Part shown: piece by piece, positions 44,218 to 52,692 of the stretch
How positions within the stretch are numbered: the first letter of the stretch is position 1
How the letters are laid out: every line of letters begins with the position of its first letter
Origin: Xylophilus sp. Leaf220
GTDB taxonomy: Bacteria; Pseudomonadota; Gammaproteobacteria; Burkholderiales; Burkholderiaceae_C
Direction: 5' to 3'
Assembly (NCBI RefSeq): GCF_001421705.1
Contig: NZ_LMKO01000012.1
Span: 476,277 to 540,276, forward strand
DNA: 64,000 nucleotides
Position numbers and translations under genes: made by a program
Notes under the pieces: model-generated
Told to the model about the DNA's origin: nothing
The model's database searches: none
The model's input: the letters and a program-made list of their open reading frames with translations, nothing else

Positions 44218-44970
44218 ATGGCGGCCGTGAACGCCATCCTGAACATTTCCGCCTACCGTTTCGTCCCCCTGCCCGACGCCGACGCCCTGCAGCAGACCCT
44301 GCAGGCGCGGGCCCTCGCCCTGGACCTGAAGGGCACGGTCCTGCTGGCCGAAGAAGGCATCAACCTGTTCCTGGCCGGCCCGGCCGAGGCGGTGCGCGGC
44401 TTCGTGGCGCAGCTCCGCGAAGATCCGCGCTTCGCGGGCCTAGCACCCAAGGAGAGCTGGTCCGACACGGTGCCGTTCCGCAAGATGCTGGTGAAGGTCA
44501 AGCGCGAGATCATCCGGATGGACCACCCCACGATCCGCCCCGCCGAAGGGCGCGCGCCGTCGGTCGATGCCGCCACCCTGCGGCGCTGGCTCGATGCCGG
44601 CCACGACGACGACGGCCGCCCGGTGGTCACGCTGGACACCCGCAACACCTTCGAGGTGGATGCCGGGACCTTCGAAGGCGCCATCGACTGGCGGATCGAC
44701 AAATTCACCGAATTCCCGCCGGCACTGGCCGCGAACAGCCCGGCCCTGGAAGGCAAGACGGTCGTGAGCTTCTGCACCGGCGGCATCCGCTGCGAGAAGG
44801 CCGCCATCCTGATGCGCGAGCAGGGCGTCGAGCACGTCTACCAGCTCGAAGGCGGCATCCTGAAGTACTTCGAGGAGACCGACGGCGCGCACTACCGCGG
44901 CGGCTGCTTCGTCTTCGACGCCCGGCGGGCGGTCGACCCGGCGCTGAGCCCGGTGCCGCTTGCTATCTAA
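44218..44970 (+). CDS. tRNA uridine(34) hydroxylase TrhO-type rhodanese protein (paralogue 1)
   Basis: A 250-residue UPF0176/TrhO family protein; the family hydroxylates uridine 34 of certain tRNAs using an oxygen-dependent reaction. It has an N-terminal acylphosphatase-like domain ([19 protein letters not shown]) and a rhodanese domain with the active loop [13 protein letters not shown]. It ends soon after the rhodanese domain and lacks the Cys-rich tail of the second copy at 60696. Its stop codon (TAA) lies inside a 54-base repeat, and the last codons (LAI) are repeat-derived. It is divergent from dnaE. Confidence 0.88.
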   Translation: MAAVNAILNISAYRFVPLPDADALQQTLQARALALDLKGTVLLAEEGINLFLAGPAEAVRGFVAQLREDPRFAGLAPKESWSDTVPFRKMLVKVKREIIRMDHPTIRPAEGRAPSVDAATLRRWLDAGHDDDGRPVVTLDTRNTFEVDAGTFEGAIDWRIDKFTEFPPALAANSPALEGKTVVSFCTGGIRCEKAAILMREQGVEHVYQLEGGILKYFEETDGAHYRGGCFVFDARRAVDPALSPVPLAI

Positions 44971-45015
44971 TCGATAGCTGGAGGTCGGCGCGGATCGCCG
45001 ACTGCAGGCACTTTT
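44962..45015 (-). repeat. 54-base interspersed palindromic element overlapping the end of trhO (family 1)
   Basis: The minus strand reads AAAAGTGCCTGCAGTCGGCG, then GCCGACCTCC and the palindrome GCTATCGATTAGATAGC. It begins 18 bases after the pirin stop (minus strand) and contains the last codons and stop of the opposing trhO gene. In the reading frame of the coding copies it meets TAG inside the palindrome. Confidence 0.88.
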
Positions 45016-45033
45016 TCTTCTGGATTTTCCTGG

Positions 45034-45918
45034 TCAGCGCGGCAGGGGCCGGTCGGGCAGCGGGATGAACTCGTCGTCGCCCGGCACCGTGCCCATCGCC
45101 TGCGCCGCCCAGTCGGCCGCGGCTTCGGCCAGCCGCTCCTTGCGGCTGGAGACGAAGTTCCACCACAGGTGCCGCGGCACGTCGAGCGCGTCGCCGCCGA
45201 CCACCACCAGCCGTACCGGCGCGGCGGCCGACAGCATCGCGCCCTGCCCGGCCTCCAGCACCACCATGCTGCGCGCCGGCAGCGGGCGACCGTCGACCTG
45301 CAACTCTGCATCGACGGTGTAGATGCCGACCTGCTCGGCCAGCGCCGGCAGCGCCAGGCAGGCGCCGGCGCCCAGCGCGACATCCAGGTACAGCACCTGC
45401 CCCTTCGCCGGTACCGGCGAAGCGGCGCCGAAGGCCTCGCCCACCAGCACCCGCACCGTGGCGCCGGGCGCGGGCTCCACCGCCGGGATGTCGGCCGCGG
45501 CGGTGTGGTGGAATAAGGGCTCGCTCTCCTCGTCGGCCAGCGGCAGGGCCACCCACAGCTGCAGCCCGTGGTTGGCGTAGGTGATGTCGCGGTGGCTCTC
45601 GGGCCGGCGCTCGCTGTGGACGATGCCGCGGCCGGCGCTCATCCAGTTGACCGCGCCGGGCGCGATGACCTGGTCCGATCCGATGCTGTCGCGGTGGTGG
45701 ATCGCCCCTTCGAACAGGTAGGTGACCGTGGCCAGGCCGATGTGCGGATGGGGCCGCACGTCGTGCAGCACCTCGGGCGTCTCTTCCGACGGGCCGAAAT
45801 GGTCGAAGAAGATGAAGGGGCCCACCGCCCGCTGCTCGGCCGCCGGCAGCAGCCGCCGCACGACGAAGCCGCCGCCCAGGTCGCGATCGTGGGGATGCAG
45901 GATGGTGCTGGGTGGCAT
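45034..45918 (-). CDS. Pirin family protein
   Basis: Double-cupin protein of 294 residues. The N-terminal cupin carries the metal ligands in RPHPHIGLATVTYLFEGAIHHRDS and later His/Glu in VHSERRPES. NHGLQLWVALP is also typical. The C-terminal cupin ends ALDVPRHLWWNFVSSRKERLAEA. Pirins include quercetin dioxygenases and redox-linked regulators; the substrate is unknown. It lies 87 bases downstream of the quinone reductase gene in a likely operon under the divergent LysR regulator. Confidence 0.93.
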   Translation of the reverse strand: MPPSTILHPHDRDLGGGFVVRRLLPAAEQRAVGPFIFFDHFGPSEETPEVLHDVRPHPHIGLATVTYLFEGAIHHRDSIGSDQVIAPGAVNWMSAGRGIVHSERRPESHRDITYANHGLQLWVALPLADEESEPLFHHTAAADIPAVEPAPGATVRVLVGEAFGAASPVPAKGQVLYLDVALGAGACLALPALAEQVGIYTVDAELQVDGRPLPARSMVVLEAGQGAMLSAAAPVRLVVVGGDALDVPRHLWWNFVSSRKERLAEAAADWAAQAMGTVPGDDEFIPLPDRPLPR

Positions 45919-46005
45919 GGCGCGGCCTCGCAGGAAAAGAAACAGCCCGCAGCATAGCGGGCCGTTCGGCGACGAATCGGACGGCGCTGCGCCGCCCGGG
46001 GGCCG

Positions 46006-46560
46006 TCAGCCCTTGAAGCGGGCGGCGATGGCGGCCACGCGGGCGCCGTACTGGCGGCCGGTTTCCAGGTCGCCCGGCAGCATCTCGGCCACGCTCGCAT
46101 CCGAGGGGCTCTGCGCCAGCGCGCCGACCGAGCCGCCCAGGTTGTTCGGATCGTTGCGGTCGGCCGCCTTGGCGTTGCTCGGCAGCAGGCCCAGGCTGAC
46201 CCAAACGCCGCCGTGCTGCGAGGCCAGCGTCACCAGGTACTGCAGCGTGCCCTGCTTGTCGCCGTTGAGGCTGGCGCTGTTGGTGAAGCCGCCGAAGACC
46301 TTGTCCTGCCAGGCGCGGCCGAACCAGGGCTTGGAGGACGCGTCGGCGAACTTCTTGAACTGCCAGCTCGGGCCGCCCATGTAGGTCGGCGTGCCGAAGA
46401 TGATCGCGTCGGCCGCGGCCAGGGTCTCCCAGGCGCCTTCCGGCAGGTTGCCCTCGGCATCGATCGCGATCAGCTCGGCCTGCGCGCCGTCGGCGACCGA
46501 TTGCGCCAGGCGCTGGGTGTGGCCGTAGCCGGAATGGAAGACGACGACGATGTGGGTCAT
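46006..46560 (-). CDS. Flavodoxin-like NAD(P)H:quinone oxidoreductase (WrbA-related)
   Basis: FMN protein of 184 residues. It starts MTHIVVVFHSGYGHTQRLAQSVADG (phosphate-binding loop), continues with FGTPTYMGGPSWQFKKFADASSKPW and FGGFTNSASLNGDKQGTLQYL, and includes HGGVWVSLG. These are WrbA-type blocks for two-electron quinone reduction. ATG 46560 is preceded by GAGAGAT on the minus strand. Its setting between doxX and pirin suggests defence against electrophilic or quinone stress. Confidence 0.9.
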   Translation of the reverse strand: MTHIVVVFHSGYGHTQRLAQSVADGAQAELIAIDAEGNLPEGAWETLAAADAIIFGTPTYMGGPSWQFKKFADASSKPWFGRAWQDKVFGGFTNSASLNGDKQGTLQYLVTLASQHGGVWVSLGLLPSNAKAADRNDPNNLGGSVGALAQSPSDASVAEMLPGDLETGRQYGARVAAIAARFKG

Positions 46561-46638
46561 GGAAATCTCTCTCGAAGGATGAAGCGAAAAACCGGTGCGC
46601 CCCACGGGGACGCACCGGGCACGGCAGGAGCCGGGGAA

Positions 46639-47070
46639 TCAGCCGCGGCGCTTGGCGTCGACGCTGTAGGCGCCGGCACCGAAGGCGGCCAGCACCAGGA
46701 GGCCGCCGGCGATGGCGATATTCTTGTTGAAATTGATCTGCTGCATCATCTGCTGGGCTTCCGGCACCGCCCAGAAATTGTGAAAGAACACCGCGGCCAC
46801 CACGGTGAACACCGCCAGCACGATGGCCGCGACCCGGGTCCCGAAGCCGGCGATCAGCGCCAGGCCGCCCACGATCTCCACCAGCAGCGCCACCACGGCG
46901 GCCGCGCTCGGGGCCGGCAGGCCCTTCGACGCGATGTAGCCCACCGTGCCCGAGAAACCCATCAGCTTCGAAATGCCCGCAGGCAGGAACAGGTAGGCCA
47001 GCATCAGGCGGCCGACCAGGGTGAGGCCGTTCTGCGCGCCGGAAATGGTGGTCGAGACAGGTTGGGTCAT
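46639..47070 (-). CDS. DoxX family membrane protein
   Basis: Four-helix inner-membrane protein of 143 residues. It starts MTQPVSTTISGAQNGLTLVGRLMLAYLFLPAGISKLMGFSGT, the typical DoxX entry. Further helices are AAVVALLVEIVGGLALIAGF, AAIVLAVFTVVAAVFFHNFW and a C-terminal INFNKNIAIAGGLLVLAAFGAG. In other bacteria DoxX proteins take part in thiol or membrane redox. It is first in the run doxX-flavodoxin-pirin and divergent from lysR. Confidence 0.93.
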   Translation of the reverse strand: MTQPVSTTISGAQNGLTLVGRLMLAYLFLPAGISKLMGFSGTVGYIASKGLPAPSAAAVVALLVEIVGGLALIAGFGTRVAAIVLAVFTVVAAVFFHNFWAVPEAQQMMQQINFNKNIAIAGGLLVLAAFGAGAYSVDAKRRG

Positions 47071-47209
47071 GGCGAGGGCTTTCGGGAAACGCGAGGTGAA
47101 TGGAAGGATCGGGGCCGTGCCTGCGGGCGCAGGGCCCAGAGCGCCGGCCCGTCCGGCCAGACTGTAGGCCGGCGCGCTGCCGCCGATTACCATCGCGATT
47201 GACTTCACC

Positions 47210-47226
47210 ATTCAAAATTACTGAAT
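47210..47226. promoter_or_regulatory. Candidate LysR-type operator between doxX and lysR
   Basis: The inverted repeat ATTCA-N7-TGAAT contains the T-N11-A core of LysR-family sites. It lies 12 bases before the lysR start, in an AT-rich patch of the 167-base divergent region. Activation of doxX and autoregulation are the usual outcomes, but here this is inferred. Confidence 0.42.
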
Positions 47227-47237
47227 CGCCGACCGCC

Positions 47238-48257
47238 ATGCCGACACCGCGCGACGTGCTCACCCCTGACATGCTGGCGATGCTCCAGCAGATCGCCGCC
47301 GCCGGCAGTTTCGCCGCGGCGGCGCGGGCGCTGGGCATGGTGCCCAGCGCCCTCACCTACCGGGTGCGGCAGGTGGAGGACGCGCTCGACGTGCTGCTCT
47401 TCGACCGCCGCTCGCGCCAGGCCCGCCTGACCGAGGCCGGCGCCGAGCTGGTGCGGGAAGGTACCCGGCTGCTCGGCGAGATCGATGCGATGGCGCACCG
47501 GGTGCAGCGGGTGGCGACCGGCTGGGAGCCGCAGCTCACCATCGCCTCCGACGGCCTGATCGACCGCGCCACGCTGATGGAGCTGGTCGAGGCCTTCTAC
47601 GCGCTGGAGCCGCCCACCCGCCTGAAGCTGCGCGACGAGATCCTCTCGGGCACGCTGCAGTCGCTCACCTCGGGCCAGGCCGACCTGGCGCTCGGCGTGG
47701 GCGGCGACCCGGCGTCGGCCGCGGGGGTGCAGGTGCAGCCGCTCGGCACGATGCATTTCATCCACGTGGTGGCGCCGCACCATCCGCTGGCCCACCTGCC
47801 GGGTCCGCTGCTACCCGAGGTGCTGATGCGCCACCGGGTGATCGCGGTGGCCGATTCGGCCCGTGCAGGCCGCACCCTCACGGTGGGCGTTCTCGACGGG
47901 CAGGACGTGCTCACCGTGCCCTCGATGCAGGCGAAGCTGGAGGCGCTGCTGCGCGGCCTGGGCGTCGGCTCGCTGCCCGAGCCGATGGTGCGGCCCGAGG
48001 TCGCCCGCGGCCGGCTGGTGGTGCTGAAGATCCAGCAGCCGCCGCGGATGTACCGGGTGGGCTACGCCTGGTGCGGCCCGGCGGAACGCCACGGCCGGGC
48101 GCTGCAGTGGTGGCTGGAGCAGCTGGCCCGGCCCGGGACCCGGCAGGCGCTGCTGGAAGGCCGCGGGCCCGCATCGCCCGCCGCCCCGTTGCCCGCCGCA
48201 ATCGCCACCGTGCCCGCCGCGCGCTCGCCCGCCGCGGCGGCACCGGGATTGGCCTGA
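47238..48257 (+). CDS. LysR family transcriptional regulator
   Basis: A 339-residue regulator. The N-terminal HTH is [51 protein letters not shown] periplasmic-binding-protein-like effector domain follows ([42 protein letters not shown]). The tail after about residue 305 is Pro/Ala-rich and probably unstructured. Position and divergent orientation suggest control of the doxX-quinone reductase-pirin genes; a YhjC-like relative is likely. The effector is unknown. Confidence 0.92.
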   Translation: MPTPRDVLTPDMLAMLQQIAAAGSFAAAARALGMVPSALTYRVRQVEDALDVLLFDRRSRQARLTEAGAELVREGTRLLGEIDAMAHRVQRVATGWEPQLTIASDGLIDRATLMELVEAFYALEPPTRLKLRDEILSGTLQSLTSGQADLALGVGGDPASAAGVQVQPLGTMHFIHVVAPHHPLAHLPGPLLPEVLMRHRVIAVADSARAGRTLTVGVLDGQDVLTVPSMQAKLEALLRGLGVGSLPEPMVRPEVARGRLVVLKIQQPPRMYRVGYAWCGPAERHGRALQWWLEQLARPGTRQALLEGRGPASPAAPLPAAIATVPAARSPAAAAPGLA

Positions 48258-48341
48258 GGAAGCCGGCCCCGGCGTACTGGCATCATGGGTGGCGACCGCG
48301 CCGATGGCCTCGCCCGACCCGCACCCTTTCCAGGAGACTCC

Positions 48342-49496
48342 ATGCCGCCCCTTCCCGCGCCACCCGCCCGCACCCTGGCCTCTTCCCGCACCGCTGCGCG
48401 TTCCGCACGATCGACCAGCGCGTCGGCCGACACTTCGGCGGACCACGCCCCCGCCGTGCCTCGGCGCACGGTCGCCGTCGTCGGTGCCGGGCTGGCGGGC
48501 ATCGCCTGTGCCCGGACCCTGGCACAGGCCGGCCACGCGGTGACGGTGTTCGACCGCGGCGCGCAGCCCGGCGGCCGGATGGCGACCGAGGCCTCTCCCT
48601 TCGGCGGCTTCGATACCGGTGCGCAGTATTTCACCGTGCGCGATCCGCGCTTCGCCCTGGCGCTGGAGCGCACCGCGTCCGAGTTGTGCCGCCGCTGGAA
48701 CGCCAACACCGTCCGGGTGCTGGATACCCAGGGCCGCGTGGCCGCCGCCGGCCTGCCGCCGCGCGATGCCCACTGGGTGCCCGCGCCGGGCATGGACGCC
48801 CTGCCGCGCCACTGGGCGGCGCCGCTGGCGGCCGCCGGCCGGCTGCATTCGGGCACCTCCGTCGACGGCCTGGTGCGCGACACCCTCGACCCGGCCCGGT
48901 GGCAGCTGAGGACCTCGACCGCCGACGGCGCCGCCCGCGTCTTCGCCGGCTTCGACACCGTCGTGCTGGCGGTGCCGGCCGTACAGGCCGCGGTGCTGCT
49001 GCGCGGCGCCCGCGACAACGGCCTGGCGCCCGCCATCGAAGCCTGCGAGGTCGCCCCCTGCTGGACCCTGATGCTGGCGTTTCCGCAGGCCTCTCAGCCG
49101 GGTTTCGTCACCCTCGGGCCGCAGTGGAACGCGGCCCGCAGCACCCACCACCGCATCGTCTGGCTGGCGCGCGAATCCTCCAAGCCCGGCCGGGGCGGCG
49201 TCGAGCGCTGGACGGTGCAGGCCAGCGAGGCCTGGTCGCGCGAGCACCTGGACGACGATCCCGACCGGGTCCGCGCCAAGCTGCTGCGCGCCTTCTCGGA
49301 AGTGACCGGCATTCGCGCCGAGCCATCGCACGCCGAAGTGCTGCGCTGGACCGACGCCAAGACGGTCAAGCCGCTCGGACGCTCCCACCTGTGGGACGCG
49401 CAGGCCGGCCTGGGCGCCTGCGGCGACTGGTGCCTGGGCCACCGGGTGGAGGACGCCTTCGTCTCCGGCCTGGAGATGGGGCTCGCCCTGGCGTGA
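48342..49496 (+). CDS. Renalase-like FAD-dependent oxidoreductase
   Basis: Flavoprotein of 384 residues. After a 40-residue Ser/Ala/Arg-rich leader the FAD loop [30 protein letters not shown] appears (GAGLAG at residues 48-53), then [29 protein letters not shown], the renalase/amine-oxidase-like motif. The C-terminal FAD segment is [28 protein letters not shown]. The family reoxidises aberrant NAD(P)H isomers or acts as an oxidase; which is unclear. AGGAGA precedes ATG 48342. The stop overlaps the GTG of gluQ. Confidence 0.85.
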   Translation: MPPLPAPPARTLASSRTAARSARSTSASADTSADHAPAVPRRTVAVVGAGLAGIACARTLAQAGHAVTVFDRGAQPGGRMATEASPFGGFDTGAQYFTVRDPRFALALERTASELCRRWNANTVRVLDTQGRVAAAGLPPRDAHWVPAPGMDALPRHWAAPLAAAGRLHSGTSVDGLVRDTLDPARWQLRTSTADGAARVFAGFDTVVLAVPAVQAAVLLRGARDNGLAPAIEACEVAPCWTLMLAFPQASQPGFVTLGPQWNAARSTHHRIVWLARESSKPGRGGVERWTVQASEAWSREHLDDDPDRVRAKLLRAFSEVTGIRAEPSHAEVLRWTDAKTVKPLGRSHLWDAQAGLGACGDWCLGHRVEDAFVSGLEMGLALA

Positions 49497-50551
49497 TTCC
49501 GCAGGGGGACACGGCGGCCGGCGCGGCGGGCTACGTCGGCCGGTTCGCGCCCTCGCCCACCGGTCCGCTGCATGCGGGCTCGCTGGTCGCGGCGCTGGCC
49601 AGCTGGCTCGACGCACGGGCCCACGGCGGCCGGTGGCTGGTGCGGATCGAGGATGTCGATGCGCCCCGCTGCATCCCCGGCGCCGACCGCACCATCCTCG
49701 GCCAGCTGGCCGCCTGCGCGCTGCTGCCCGATGCGCCGCCAGTGTGGCAATCGGCCCGCACCGCAGGGTATGCGCAGGCCCTCGACCAGCTGGTGGCCAG
49801 CGGTGCGGCCTACCCCTGCGGCTGCTCCCGCCGCGACATCGAAGACGCCCAGGCCGCGCGCGGCGTCCGGCGCCAACGCAATGCCGCCCTGCCCTACCCG
49901 GGCACCTGCCGCAGCGGACTGCACGGCAAGCCGGCACGGGCCTGGCGGCTCAGGACCGATATTTCCATGCCAGAAGTGCCTGTAGCCGGCGTGGATGGCC
50001 GACCACCAGCTATCGAATCCGTAGCAGCCCCGCCCGCAGGCACGCCGGAACCCACGGTGCGCTGGACCGACCGTGCGCAAGGCCCGCAGTCCCAAACGGT
50101 CGAAGACGCGGTCGGCGACTTCGTCCTGCTGCGCGCCGACGGCCTCTACGCCTACCAGCTCGCGGTGGTGGTCGACGATGCGGCGCAGGGCATCACCGAC
50201 GTCGTGCGCGGCGCCGACCTGCTCGACAACACGCCCCGCCAGCTGCTGCTGCAGCGCGCACTCGGCCTGCCCGCGCCGCGCTACCTGCACACCCCGCTGG
50301 TGCTGGCCGCCAGCGGCGAGAAGCTGTCGAAGCAGAACGGCGCCGAGGCGTTCGACGCGGCACTGCCGGCCGAGGCGCTCTCGGCCGCCGCCGCCGTGCT
50401 GGGCCTGCCGCCCGCCGCGCCGGGCGACACGGTGGCCGAACGGCTGGCGCGCTGGGTGCCCGCCTGGAGGGCGCGCTGGGCGGTGTCGCCCGACATGCAC
50501 CGCGCCAACCCGGGCGACGCTCGCCGGTGCGCACCTAAAATCGACGGGTGA
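49493..50551 (+). CDS. gluQ: Glutamyl-Q tRNA(Asp) synthetase
   Basis: Attaches glutamate to queuosine-34 of tRNA(Asp). It resembles the catalytic half of Glu[28 protein letters not shown] (HIGH region), RIEDVDAPR, Zn ligands near CGCSRRD and [29 protein letters not shown] and KLSKQNG in place of KMSKS. At 352 residues it is about 40-60 longer than usual. Residues 161-178 ([15 protein letters not shown]) come from a 54-base repeat inserted in frame between the beta strand LRTDIS and VRWTDRAQG. The start is GTG in a GTGA overlap with the flavoprotein stop. Confidence 0.93.
   Translation: MIPQGDTAAGAAGYVGRFAPSPTGPLHAGSLVAALASWLDARAHGGRWLVRIEDVDAPRCIPGADRTILGQLAACALLPDAPPVWQSARTAGYAQALDQLVASGAAYPCGCSRRDIEDAQAARGVRRQRNAALPYPGTCRSGLHGKPARAWRLRTDISMPEVPVAGVDGRPPAIESVAAPPAGTPEPTVRWTDRAQGPQSQTVEDAVGDFVLLRADGLYAYQLAVVVDDAAQGITDVVRGADLLDNTPRQLLLQRALGLPAPRYLHTPLVLAASGEKLSKQNGAEAFDAALPAEALSAAAAVLGLPPAAPGDTVAERLARWVPAWRARWAVSPDMHRANPGDARRCAPKIDG
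49972..50025 (+). repeat. 54-base interspersed palindromic element inside gluQ, in frame (family 1)
   Basis: AGAAGTGCCTGTAGCCGGCG at the left, GGCCGACCACC in the middle and GCTATCGAATCCGTAGC at the right. The length is 54 bases, as in the intergenic copies. It is translated as (E)[17 protein letters not shown]. The right arm of the palindrome is degenerate and carries no stop in this frame, unlike the copies at 35591 and 44962. Confidence 0.88.
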
Positions 50552-51378
50552 ACACACCTCTTTCCGCAACCGAATCGCCCGCCGACGCACCGTCCGCCAC
50601 CCCTCCGACCGCCGCGCAGGACCCGTCGGCACTCGCGGCCGAGTCGTCCGCGCCGGCCGGCACCGGGCCGGCGGACGCGGCCCCTGGCGACACGCCCGCC
50701 CCGGCCCCGCTGCGCAAGCCGATCAAGAGCTTCGTGCGCCGCGCGGGCCGCACCACCACCGGCCAGGCCAAGGCCTTCGAGGCCCTGGGCAGCACCTACA
50801 TCCTTCCCTACCGCCCCGAGCCCCTGGACCTGGCGGCCGCCTTCGGCCGGGAGGCGCCCACGGTGCTGGAGATCGGCTTCGGCATGGGCGAGGCCACCGC
50901 CCACATCGCGGCGCTGATGCCGGAGAAGAACTTCCTCTGCTGCGAGGTGCACGAACCCGGCGTGGGTGCCCTGCTGAAACGCATCGGCGAACAGGGCCTG
51001 ACCAACATCCGGATCGTGCAGCACGATGCGGTCGAGGTGGTCGACCGGATGCTGGCGCCCGACGTGCTGGCAGGCCTGCACCTCTTCTTTCCCGACCCGT
51101 GGCACAAGACCCGCCACAACAAGCGCCGCCTGGTGCAGCCCGCCTGGGTGGCGCGGGTCGCGGCCCGCATCGCGCCCGGCGGCTACCTGCACTGCGCCAC
51201 CGACTGGGAACCGTATGCCCAGCAGATGCTGGAGGTCTTGGGCGCCGAGCCGCTGCTGCGCAACAGCACCGCGACCGGCTTCGCGCCCCGGCCGGCCTAC
51301 CGGCCGCTGACCAAGTTCGAGAACCGGGGCATCCGGCTCGGCCACGGCGTCTGGGACGTCGTGTTTTCCCGAATCTGA
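50548..51378 (+). CDS. trmB: tRNA (guanine-N7)-methyltransferase
   Basis: Methylates G46 of tRNA with SAM. A 55-residue Ala/Pro-rich N-terminal extension precedes the core. The core has [20 protein letters not shown], the SAM loop [26 protein letters not shown] and the family signature [22 protein letters not shown]. It ends with [20 protein letters not shown] start at 50548 overlaps the gluQ stop as GTGA. 276 residues is slightly long because of the extension. Confidence 0.96.
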   Translation: MNTPLSATESPADAPSATPPTAAQDPSALAAESSAPAGTGPADAAPGDTPAPAPLRKPIKSFVRRAGRTTTGQAKAFEALGSTYILPYRPEPLDLAAAFGREAPTVLEIGFGMGEATAHIAALMPEKNFLCCEVHEPGVGALLKRIGEQGLTNIRIVQHDAVEVVDRMLAPDVLAGLHLFFPDPWHKTRHNKRRLVQPAWVARVAARIAPGGYLHCATDWEPYAQQMLEVLGAEPLLRNSTATGFAPRPAYRPLTKFENRGIRLGHGVWDVVFSRI

Positions 51379-51515
51379 AATCCGGCGGGCCGCGTAGTAT
51401 TTCAACGTCGGATTGCGCGGTCTTTTTTCCATCCGGCACTTTGTGCCGTCCGCCCGCCGTTGCGGGCACAATGCCACCATTCGTCTACCTTGCCAGCCCG
51501 GTCCAACCCGAGAAG

Positions 51516-52541
51516 ATGACCCCGATTCTTCAGCACCTCGTAGAAATCACCGGCCACCGCGATCAGGACCGCCTGGAGGTTTCCGTCGTGTCTGCCATGC
51601 GGCATCTGGTCAACATCCGCCGGGTGCGCAAGCTGGAGCTGGTCAACACCGCCGAGGGCCGGCTGATCCGGCCGGTGCTGCTGCTGGACGCCGGCCAGCC
51701 GGTCATCACCGACCGCCGCTCGCCCGCCCTCAACGACCTGGAGCCGTTCTCGAATTTCCCCGAGCTGGACCAGGCGATCGAGCAGCGCCTCAACAGCGCC
51801 GAGCGCCGGGAAGACGGCAGCTACACCCTCTGGCTGCCGGTGCGCCTGCAGGACAAGGTGGTGTCGGTGCTGGAGCTGTGCAACGACGTGCCCTACAACC
51901 CGCAGGCGCTCGACGTGGTCTACGGCATCGCTGAGGTGTACCGCAACTACCAGAGCCTGCTGGACTACAGCGAGCGCGACGCCCTCACCGGCCTGCTCAA
52001 TCGCAAGACCTTCGACGAGCAGTTTTCCCGCTACTCGCAGCTCGAGGTGCAATCGCGCGGCACCGAGATGCCCGCCAACGCCACCGAGCCCGAGCAGCAC
52101 TGGCTGGGCGTGGTCGACATCGACCACTTCAAGCAGGTCAACGACCGCTTCGGCCACCTGTACGGCGACGAGGTGCTGATCCTGGTCACCAACCTGCTGC
52201 GCACCTCTTTCCGCACCCACGACCGCATCTTCCGCTTCGGCGGCGAGGAGTTCGTGGTGCTGCTGCGCTCGGTCACGCTCGAGGACGCCCACCGCATCTT
52301 CAACCGTTTCCGGACCAACATCGAGCAGCACGTGTTCCCGCAGGTGGGCCGCGTCACGGTGACGGTGGGCTTCACCAGCACCGCCGGCGGCTCCTCGGTC
52401 GAGGTGCTGGGGCATTCCGACCAGGCGCTCTACTACGGCAAGGAAAACGGCCGCAACCAGGTCCAGCACTACGAGACCCTGGTCGCCAGCGGCAAGCTCG
52501 AATCGTCAAACCTCGCGAACAACGACGTCGAGTTGTTCTAG
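51516..52541 (+). CDS. Diguanylate cyclase with N-terminal GAF-like domain
   Basis: Synthesises cyclic di-GMP. Residues 1-160 form a GAF-like sensory region (LVEITGHRDQDRLEVSVVSAMRHL..., LWLPVRLQDKVVSVLELCND). A GGDEF domain starts at YSERDALTGLLNRKTFDEQF, with DIDHFKQVND, active site GGEEF at residues 242-246 and an intact product-inhibition site RTHD five residues before it. There is no EAL domain or membrane helix. ATG 51516 is chosen; ATG 51471 would add 15 residues. It follows trmB by 137 bases. Confidence 0.93.
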   Translation: MTPILQHLVEITGHRDQDRLEVSVVSAMRHLVNIRRVRKLELVNTAEGRLIRPVLLLDAGQPVITDRRSPALNDLEPFSNFPELDQAIEQRLNSAERREDGSYTLWLPVRLQDKVVSVLELCNDVPYNPQALDVVYGIAEVYRNYQSLLDYSERDALTGLLNRKTFDEQFSRYSQLEVQSRGTEMPANATEPEQHWLGVVDIDHFKQVNDRFGHLYGDEVLILVTNLLRTSFRTHDRIFRFGGEEFVVLLRSVTLEDAHRIFNRFRTNIEQHVFPQVGRVTVTVGFTSTAGGSSVEVLGHSDQALYYGKENGRNQVQHYETLVASGKLESSNLANNDVELF

Positions 52542-52580
52542 CCGCCCGCCCGACACTCCCACCACCGCCGCCCCCGCATT

Positions 52581-52676
52581 CCCAGGGATACCGCGGAACC
52601 GGCTTCGCCGGGCGACCGGTATCGCCCCCGGCAGGGGGTAGGCGAAGCGCACGCAGTGCGCGCAGCCCTGGGGGCG
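52581..52676 (-). repeat. About 95-base GC-rich dispersed repeat, copy past the hrpA stop (family 2)
   Basis: The minus strand begins CGCCCCCAGGGCTGCG, continues with CACTGCGTGCG, ACCCCCTGCCGGGGGCG, CCGGCGAAGCCGG and ends CGGTATCCCTGGG. It matches the copy at 55014-55107 block by block with a few substitutions and one-base indels. Internal inverted repeats predict stable hairpins. It fills most of the 151-base gap between the cyclase and hrpA stops. Confidence 0.78.
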
Positions 52677-52692
52677 AGCCTGAATATTCGAG

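Noticed and set aside
40768-44970. A 1400-codon open frame antisense to dnaE
   Set aside because: Only its last 251 codons correspond to a real protein (TrhO-like, starting at 44218). The rest mirrors dnaE codon bias and shows no domain.
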